In this document: positions 7,464 through 11,996 of the stretch, in pieces | Layout of the letters: every line of letters starts with the position of its first letter | How positions within the stretch are numbered: position 1 is the stretch's first letter | Source of the DNA: Anaerolineae bacterium | GTDB taxonomy: Bacteria; Chloroflexota; Anaerolineae; Aggregatilineales; Aggregatilineaceae | Assembly (NCBI GenBank): GCA_016929355.1 | Contig: JAFGJA010000456.1 | Span: 1-11,996, forward strand | DNA length: 11,996 nucleotides | Direction: 5' to 3' | The notes under the pieces: model-generated | What the model was told of the DNA's origin: nothing | Database searches by the model: none | What the model saw: only the letters and a program-made list of their open reading frames with translations | Position numbers and translations under genes: made by a program

Positions 7464-7500
7464 TTTCACCACAGAGGCACAAAGAACACGGAGAAAAACA
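7464..7500. repeat. solitary copy of the CTCTGTG/CGGTGAA repeat between convergent genes
   Basis: TTTCACCACAGAGGCACAAA begins right after the stop codon of the upstream gene and continues GAACACGGAGAAAAACA. Its reverse complement matches the core of the 141-398 array (TCTCTGTGTCCTCTGTGCCTC, then CGGTGAA). It fills nearly all of the 44-bp gap between two convergent genes. No hairpin or T tract is evident, so how the convergent transcripts end is unclear. Confidence 0.75.
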
Positions 7501-7507
7501 GGAAAAA

Positions 7508-8488
7508 TTAATCCTCTGCCGTGTTGTACACCGCCGGATTCACGCAGTACGGCAGCGGCTTACCCGCCAAGCCCGCCAGCAGATTTTCCGCCGCCATGAC
7601 CGCCATCTTTGTGCGCGTGCGGACGCTCGAACTGGCGATATGCGGCACGATCAAGCAGTTAGCCAGCGTCAAGAGGGGATCATCCGGCGGGATCGGTTCG
7701 GGATCGGTCACGTCCAGCGCCGCGTAAGCGATCTCCCCCGCCGCCAATGCCGCATAGAGCGCCTGCGGATCAACAACGGGACCGCGTGCGGTATTGATCA
7801 GCACCGCCGAGGACTTCATCAATTTGAGCGCGCGCCGGTCAATCAGGTGGTGCGTCTCCGGTGTCAGGGGCACATGCAGACTCACAAAATCCGCCTGAGC
7901 GAGCAAATTATCGAGCGGCGTGTAGGCGGCTCCGGCATCATTGGGAACGGGCACGGCATCGGTATACAATACGCGCATGTTAAAGCCCCGCCCGCGCCGC
8001 GCCATCGCCTGCCCAATGCGCCCCATACCGATGATGCCCAACGTCGCGCCCCACACATCCTGCCCCATGAGCAAGGTTGGTCCCCAGGTCCGCCATTTCC
8101 CCGCGTGAACATAACGCGCCGCTTCCTCGATCCGCCGCGCCGCCGCCATCAACAGCGCAAACGCAAAATCGGCGGTGGTATCGGTCAGCACGCCGGGGGT
8201 ATGCCCCACCGGGATATGAGCCGCCGTTGCTGCCGCGACATCAATGTTATCGTAGCCGACTGCGCATTGGCTCACGACTCGCAACTGCGGCGCGCTGTGC
8301 AGCAATTCCTGATCGATCTGATCAGAAAGCAGCGTCAGCAAGCCATCAACGGTAGCCGCTTTCGCTTTTAACGTGTCATAGGGCGGCGGCAGTTCGTCGG
8401 GCCATATTTCAAGATCGCACGCCTGCCGCAGCATATCCAGGGCGGCATCGGGCAGGTGGCGCGTCACAAATACGTTGGGTTTGGTCAT
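7508..8488 (-). CDS. NAD-dependent D-2-hydroxyacid dehydrogenase (glyoxylate/hydroxypyruvate reductase-like)
   Basis: The 326-aa length is normal for the family. It should interconvert a 2-oxoacid and the D-2-hydroxyacid with NAD(P)H in the cytosol. The split substrate-binding domain is at about 1-100 and 290-326. The Rossmann domain has GMGRIG at 154-159 and an acidic residue D177 at the end of the second strand, favouring NAD over NADP. The catalytic triad is present: R235 (INTARGPVVD), E264 (TDPEP) and H283 (VPHIASS). VVSQCAVGYDNID (71-83) and the overall pattern are closest to glyoxylate/hydroxypyruvate reductases; phosphoglycerate, lactate or formate dehydrogenase is less likely because of length and missing extra domains. 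Exact substrate cannot be read from sequence. GGAG lies 7 nt before the ATG. It is 66 bp downstream of the HNH-type gene on the same strand. Confidence 0.93.
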   Translation of the reverse strand: MTKPNVFVTRHLPDAALDMLRQACDLEIWPDELPPPYDTLKAKAATVDGLLTLLSDQIDQELLHSAPQLRVVSQCAVGYDNIDVAAATAAHIPVGHTPGVLTDTTADFAFALLMAAARRIEEAARYVHAGKWRTWGPTLLMGQDVWGATLGIIGMGRIGQAMARRGRGFNMRVLYTDAVPVPNDAGAAYTPLDNLLAQADFVSLHVPLTPETHHLIDRRALKLMKSSAVLINTARGPVVDPQALYAALAAGEIAYAALDVTDPEPIPPDDPLLTLANCLIVPHIASSSVRTRTKMAVMAAENLLAGLAGKPLPYCVNPAVYNTAED

Positions 8489-8525
8489 GGGATGGCTCCG
8501 CAGGTAAAAATATTTCTGTTATACG

Positions 8526-8541
8526 GTCAGCCGAGGCTGAC
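8526..8541. repeat. GTCAGCC-GA-GGCTGAC palindrome
   Basis: A perfect 7-bp inverted repeat with a 2-bp centre lies 13 bp past the stop codon of the HNH-type gene and 37 bp before the dehydrogenase start. The transcribed strand has no T tract immediately after it, although TATTTTT occurs about 15 nt further. It could be a weak terminator, a protein-binding site for the downstream gene, or another dispersed palindromic repeat. Confidence 0.5.
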
Positions 8542-8554
8542 GATTCCGCCTCAA

Positions 8555-9508
8555 TCAATTTGTGGCAGTTAATTCGTTCCACAACATTTGAAACGCCATC
8601 GGCGCATCCAAAAAATCGAACTCAGGGATATGTTCAAGCTGATAATTGATTGGCTCTTCTTGATGTGATTCCAACCAATCATAGATCATCGGCCCCGGCA
8701 GGGACGGACCAGGTAACATTACACCATAACGAGTTTTTGTCCCAAGTTCGGAAGTGACATCAAGAACAACTAATAACGATCTAGCTTCTCTCGGTGATTT
8801 GATCAGATTCACACCGAGCAATTCATCAGGTATACCACCAGAAAGAAACCCATAACCTTGTGAAGACAAAATATTTTCTTCTGGATTATGAATCTGACCT
8901 CGAATTACAGGGAAATGAGGATTAATCAATACTCCATAACCAAATACACTAAACGCCCATAGATACGCAGACCGGAGAATTGCGGCATTAGCCCGTTTTG
9001 AGCTATGCAGTTTATATTCCACATTTATCTCAAATTTGCCTGAAACAACTTTTTCAGTGAACGCATCAATTTGAGATCTACATTTCTGTTGCCACTTGTC
9101 GTTATTCGGGATAACTATTGAAAAATTGTTATCTTCTTTGTAAAAATCTATAGGTAATCGTATACCATCAATGGAAGCATGTGCTTGTAGTGGGCCTGAG
9201 GAACGTTCAGCGAAAATGTCTTCGTGCTCTAATTTCAGAGCTAAGTGATTATCTAGTTTTGATCCCGACTCGCTGTTACACACTTTGCAAGTAATCGTTC
9301 GTACTTTCCCACCTACACTATCCGGCGGAACATGTTCTAATGAAATTTCATCTGGATCAGATTCGGAAAAAAATTTGAAGCAGATAAGACAAACAAAAAC
9401 ATTTTCGACATCAGGCGTAATTCGCAATTGAGAACCTAAAGCCTGTCTCACAAGAGTCCAATTTTTTGCGTAAAGTTCAAAATAATTGATTAATCTTGGA
9501 TCGACCAC
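8555..9508 (-). CDS. HNH-endonuclease-type protein, AT-rich, probably acquired
   Basis: The protein has 317 aa. Residues 37-90 form a zinc-ribbon HNH (HNH_5-like) signature: CLIC (C40, C43), SLEHVPPDSVGG (catalytic-type H59), TCKVCNSESG (C74, C77, N78), then LDNHL (D86, H88). Four Cys would bind structural zinc, and H59 and N78 would be active-site residues of a beta-beta-alpha-metal nuclease. The remaining 220 aa include AAILRSAYLWAFSVFGYG and FPVIRGQIHNP, which I associate with larger HNH proteins but cannot assign a function. The start is GTG at 9508, the first start after an in-frame stop (TGA, 9512-9514), with only a weak GGTG upstream. Base composition differs sharply from its neighbours: 23 G+C in 9061-9120 against 39 in 9961-10020. 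Repeats lie at both ends. It might be a restriction-like or phage-defence nuclease or a mobile-element leftover; cleavage is unproven. Confidence 0.83.
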   Translation of the reverse strand: MVDPRLINYFELYAKNWTLVRQALGSQLRITPDVENVFVCLICFKFFSESDPDEISLEHVPPDSVGGKVRTITCKVCNSESGSKLDNHLALKLEHEDIFAERSSGPLQAHASIDGIRLPIDFYKEDNNFSIVIPNNDKWQQKCRSQIDAFTEKVVSGKFEINVEYKLHSSKRANAAILRSAYLWAFSVFGYGVLINPHFPVIRGQIHNPEENILSSQGYGFLSGGIPDELLGVNLIKSPREARSLLVVLDVTSELGTKTRYGVMLPGPSLPGPMIYDWLESHQEEPINYQLEHIPEFDFLDAPMAFQMLWNELTATN

Positions 9509-9529
9509 GAATCACCACATTTAAATCCA

Positions 9530-9553
9530 GGGTGGAGCAAGCCCCACCCCTAC
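9530..9553. repeat. GGGTGGAGC...GCCCCACCC palindromic element with CCCCTACG end
   Basis: GGGTGGAGC (9530-9538) pairs with GCCCCACCC (9541-9549) with one mismatch, then CTACG follows. The CCCCTACGA tail is shared with the element at 82-134, so the two are probably related dispersed palindromes. It lies 21 bp upstream of the HNH-type start codon. Confidence 0.5.
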
Positions 9554-9576
9554 GAATCTTCACATCCTGATCTCAA

Positions 9577-9610
9577 AAGCTGATAGCTGATGGCTGAACG
9601 CTGACAGCTT
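9577..9610. repeat. 7-nt periodic repeat (AGCTGAT)n
   Basis: AGCTGAT, AGCTGAT, GGCTGAA, CGCTGAC and AGCTT follow in a strict 7-nt period from 9578. Terminal AAGCTG (9577-9582) and CAGCTT (9605-9610) are complementary. It abuts the proS stop codon (2 bp away). On the proS transcript it ends CAGCTTTT, so a weak terminator is conceivable, but the periodicity marks it first as a repeat. Confidence 0.75.
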
Positions 9611-9612
9611 CC

Positions 9613-11064
9613 CTAATACGCCTTCGCAAAATACGCCATCTCGTGCGCAGCGCCGCCGCAGATGATACACTTCCCCGTTTCGCCGGGATGCGGCTGCTCA
9701 AGCGGGAAATTGCGACTCACCGCCGCCGTATCTTCCTTGACCTTCGCTTCACACGCCGCGCCGCCGCAGAACCACGACAACGCCCATTCGCCGCCGTTGA
9801 TCACGTCGATAAAATCGGCGTAGCTGCTACTAACCTCGTGCAGGTGGCTGTTGCGATACTCGGTGGCCTGTTCCAGCAAACTCGCCTGAATGTCATCCAA
9901 CCGATCCAGCACCGTTTCGACAATTCCATCCTGCGAAACAAATTCCTTCCCCGCCTTACCGGGCACATCACGCCGCGCCAGGGCGACACTGTTCTTTTCC
10001 ACGTCCTTCGGCCCGATCTCCATCCGCAGCGGCACACCGCGCATTTCCCAGTCATTGAACTTGAAGCCGGGCGACATAGTATCGCGGTTATCGACATGCA
10101 CGCGGATTCCAGCAGCTTTCAGATCGGCGAAGATGCGATTCACGGTGTCCATCACCGGGCCTTGTTCGGCATCCTTGCGGAAGATCGGCACAATCACCAC
10201 CTGCACCGGCGCGACCTTCGGCGGCAGGCGCAGCCCCATCTCGTCCCCGTGCGTCATCACAATCGCGCCAACCATGCGCGTACTCACGCCCCAGGACGTT
10301 GTCCAGCAGTATTGCAGTTCGTTACTCTCATCCGTGAACTGAATATCGAACGCCTTCGCAAAATTCTGCCCCAGATCGTGACTCGTCCCGGCTTGCAGCG
10401 CCTTGCCATCGCGCATCATCGCCTCAATACTGTAGCTGTTCAGCGCGCCCGCGAAGCGTTCCTGCTGGCTCTTGCGCCCCTGGATCACCGGGATCGCCGC
10501 ATCGTTGATCGCAAAGTCAGCATACACACCGAGCATCCGCATCGTTTCTGCAAGCGCATCCTCGTGCGTGGCGTGGGCGGTATGCCCCTCCTGCCAGAGA
10601 AATTCCATCGTGCGCAAAAACAGGCGCGTGCGCAGTTCCCACCGGACCACGTTCGCCCACTGGTTGATCAACAGGGGCAGATCGCGGTGCGACTGAATCC
10701 ACTTCTGGAACGCCCAGCCGATGATCGTCTCGGAGGTGGGGCGCACGACGAGCGGCTCTTCGAGTTCCTTGCCGCCGCCAATGGTCACCACGGCCAGTTC
10801 CGGCGCGAAGCCCTCGACGTGTTCGGCTTCCTTCTTCAGAAAACTTTCGGGGATGAACAGGGGAAAATAGGCGTTTTTATGCCCGGTTTCCTTAAAGCGC
10901 CAGTCCAGCCCATCGCGGACAGCCTCCCACAACTCGTACCCATACGGCTTGATGATCATGCAGCCGCGCACGGGGGAATAGTCGGCTAAATCGGCTTTCT
11001 GGACCACATCGGTATACCACCGGGAAAAATCTTCGGATTGCGGCGTTACGCCTTGCTGTGCCAC
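9613..11064 (-). CDS. proS: prolyl-tRNA synthetase, archaeal/eukaryotic-type (ProS type 3)
   Basis: The protein has 483 aa, the usual length for the short archaeal-type ProRS without the bacterial editing insertion. It charges tRNA-Pro with proline using ATP in the cytosol, as a class IIa dimer. RPTSE at 108-112, the motif 2 region FLRTMEFLWQEGHTAH (149-164) and motif 3 region GVSTRMVGAIVMTHGD (259-274) are present. The anticodon-binding domain follows (about 285-385). The C-terminal domain has a zinc site, C443, C448, C476 and C479, and the family-typical terminal Tyr (FAKAY). The start is GTG at 11064, with AGGAG 9 nt upstream. No T-box leader is visible in the 240-bp upstream region. It reads leftward ahead of the HNH-type gene, 104 bp away, with repeats in the gap, so co-transcription is doubtful. 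Confidence 0.97.
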   Translation of the reverse strand: MAQQGVTPQSEDFSRWYTDVVQKADLADYSPVRGCMIIKPYGYELWEAVRDGLDWRFKETGHKNAYFPLFIPESFLKKEAEHVEGFAPELAVVTIGGGKELEEPLVVRPTSETIIGWAFQKWIQSHRDLPLLINQWANVVRWELRTRLFLRTMEFLWQEGHTAHATHEDALAETMRMLGVYADFAINDAAIPVIQGRKSQQERFAGALNSYSIEAMMRDGKALQAGTSHDLGQNFAKAFDIQFTDESNELQYCWTTSWGVSTRMVGAIVMTHGDEMGLRLPPKVAPVQVVIVPIFRKDAEQGPVMDTVNRIFADLKAAGIRVHVDNRDTMSPGFKFNDWEMRGVPLRMEIGPKDVEKNSVALARRDVPGKAGKEFVSQDGIVETVLDRLDDIQASLLEQATEYRNSHLHEVSSSYADFIDVINGGEWALSWFCGGAACEAKVKEDTAAVSRNFPLEQPHPGETGKCIICGGAAHEMAYFAKAY

Positions 11065-11105
11065 GATAGATTGCTCCTAACATTGGTCAAAATAGTTCGC
11101 GCACG

Positions 11106-11111
11106 ATTGTA
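11106..11111 (-). promoter_or_regulatory. candidate -10 box of proS
   Basis: On the - strand this reads TACAAT, five of six matches to the sigma-70 -10 consensus, and would give a leader of about 35 nt before the proS GTG. No good -35 hexamer is seen at 16-18 bp, so confidence is low. Confidence 0.3.
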
Positions 11112-11208
11112 CCGTATTTCGGATGATTGGCTATGGTGTTAGAATATCACGCCTAAAGTCTATTAAACTTTACCACCCCAAACACCTCTCTTTCTCCATC
11201 TCAATAAT

Positions 11209-11241
11209 CTCTCTGCGCCCTCCGCGTCTCTGCGGTGAAAA
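11209..11241. repeat. solitary copy of the CTCTGTG/CGGTGAA repeat upstream of the DUF4062 gene
   Basis: CTCTCTGCGCCCTCCGCGTC followed by TCTGCGGTGAAAA matches the core of units 1 and 4 of the 141-398 array. It lies between the divergent proS and DUF4062-STAND genes. An AT-rich stretch with TATACT (11253-11258) follows directly and may be the -10 region of the rightward gene, although no -35 box fits. Confidence 0.75.
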
Positions 11242-11304
11242 TAATTTTCGTATATACTTACAGCTACGACTTACCGCACCCGCCCATCAGGGGGACCAAT
11301 CCAC

Positions 11305-11996
11305 ATGACGCAAACGCTCTCCGTCTTCATCAGTTCCAAGATGCAGGAACTCGCCGCCGAACGCGCCGCGATCCGCGACCTGCTGCCCACGCTCGGCAGC
11401 GCCACGCTCGATCTCGCCGCGTGGGTCTACGAAAACGACGCGCCCGCCTCGGAAAACACGATCCGCCAGATTTATCTCGACGCGCTCAACAACGCCGCGC
11501 TCTATCTCGGCATCTTCTGGCACGAGTACGGCGCATGGACGATTGACGAATTTGATCGCGCCACAGAATGGGGCATTGAGCGCCACGTCTACGTCAAAAA
11601 TGTGGAGGCGGAGAAACGCGATCCGAAATTGACTGCATTTCTGGACAAACACAGCGGCGTGACCTCCGGCGTGGCGATGAAGTGGTTCAAAGATATAGAC
11701 GAACTCAAAGCCGCCGTGACGGACTCGATCACCTATTTCATTGCCCAGCGCGTCATGACGCGGCGCGGGGCGATCAGCGCGGTCTTTTACCAGGACGCCG
11801 CGCAGGTCTTCGACGCGCCGGAACGTCTCATCGGGCGCGATGATCTGCTCGCCACCATCGCACCGCAGATCGCGCGTGCAGGGCATATCCTGCTGCATGG
11901 CTTCGGCGGGATCGGGAAAACGGCGCTGGCGGGCACGCTGGCCAAACAGCACATCGCGGCGGGACGCGGGCCGGTCTTGTGGCTGCGCGCCGGGTC
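11305..11996 (+). CDS. DUF4062 + STAND/NB-ARC-type NTPase, N-terminal part (open at window end)
   Basis: The frame is open from ATG 11305 to the right edge, giving 230 complete codons with no stop. Residues 4-105 are a DUF4062 domain: VFISSKMQELAAERAAIRDL at the N-terminus, then YLDALNNAALYLGIFWHEYG and IDEFDRATEWGIERHVYVK. DUF4062 is a TIR/SEFIR-like fold found at the N-terminus of bacterial NLR-like proteins. After a linker, ERLIGRDDLL (173-182) leads into a P-loop GFGGIGKT at 199-206 (K205, T206), typical of AP-ATPase/NB-ARC STAND NTPases, and VLWLRAG (224-230) begins the next strand. The missing part should hold the rest of the NTPase and probably TPR or similar sensor repeats. Such proteins are candidates for signalling or anti-phage defence; this is inference from architecture. 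AGGGGG lies 10 nt before the ATG. It is divergent from proS, so likely transcribed alone or with genes beyond the window. Confidence 0.88.
   Translation, partial: MTQTLSVFISSKMQELAAERAAIRDLLPTLGSATLDLAAWVYENDAPASENTIRQIYLDALNNAALYLGIFWHEYGAWTIDEFDRATEWGIERHVYVKNVEAEKRDPKLTAFLDKHSGVTSGVAMKWFKDIDELKAAVTDSITYFIAQRVMTRRGAISAVFYQDAAQVFDAPERLIGRDDLLATIAPQIARAGHILLHGFGGIGKTALAGTLAKQHIAAGRGPVLWLRAG

Noticed and set aside
7427..8371. 314-codon open frame on the + strand opposite the dehydrogenase
   Set aside because: It is antisense to a gene with complete catalytic motifs, is Arg/His-rich, and runs through the end of the upstream gene and the repeat.
9643..10989. 448-codon open frame on the + strand opposite proS
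   Set aside because: It is fully antisense to a clear prolyl-tRNA synthetase and its His/Arg-rich product has no domain pattern; it is a GC-bias mirror frame.
11287..11952. 221-codon open frame on the - strand at the right edge
   Set aside because: It is antisense to the DUF4062-STAND coding frame, which has recognisable family motifs; the antisense product has none.
408..11996. One joint defence system made of the NYN, HNH and DUF4062-STAND genes
   Set aside because: They are in separate transcription units, 6-9 kb apart or split by proS, with different base composition; proximity alone does not support a shared system.

Overview
The window looks like a chromosomal segment of a free-living, GC-rich bacterium, most plausibly a Chloroflexota (Anaerolineae-type) member. 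This is inferred from the paired secreted SH3b + SGNH-like proteins carrying a GDC motif, the archaeal-type prolyl-tRNA synthetase, the DUF4062-STAND gene, and many short periodic intergenic repeats. No 16S or other decisive taxonomic marker is present. Ten genes or parts of genes can be supported; no tRNA, rRNA, CRISPR array or intact insertion sequence was seen.

Layout, left to right. (1) 1-407 is gene-free: a strong hairpin terminator, a palindromic GTAGGGGC repeat, and a four-copy ~64-bp tandem array that stops next to the stop codon of the first gene. (2) 408-2525 (-) encodes a 705-aa protein with two tandem NYN-type nuclease folds, the first with altered active-site residues, then several helical/winged-helix-like modules. 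(3) 2526-3035 is an AT-richer gene-free stretch. (4) 3036-7463 is a cell-envelope cluster arranged as two divergent two-gene operons around a shared 157-bp promoter region. Leftward are a secreted SH3b + SGNH-like protein and a membrane-anchored TolB-like beta-propeller; rightward are the paralogous SH3b + SGNH-like protein and a two-TM protein with a helical C-terminus. (5) 7508-11064 (-) runs prolyl-tRNA synthetase, then an AT-rich HNH-type protein, then a D-2-hydroxyacid dehydrogenase. The HNH gene differs clearly in base composition and is bordered by repeat elements, so it looks like an acquired gene between two ordinary ones. (6) 11305 to the right edge (+) is the start of a large gene, open at the window end, encoding a DUF4062 domain followed by a P-loop of STAND/NB-ARC type.

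How the parts relate. The four envelope genes probably act at or outside the membrane, and the tandem and divergent arrangement suggests co-regulation. The tandem NYN protein, the HNH protein and the DUF4062-STAND protein belong to fold classes often used in RNA processing, DNA cleavage and anti-phage or stress signalling. Here they are three separate transcription units among housekeeping genes, so a joint system is not demonstrated. The strongest leads are the truncated DUF4062-STAND gene, the double-NYN architecture, the GDC-containing SGNH-like paralogues, and at least five families of short dispersed repeats beside gene ends, one of which lies inside a signal-peptide coding sequence.
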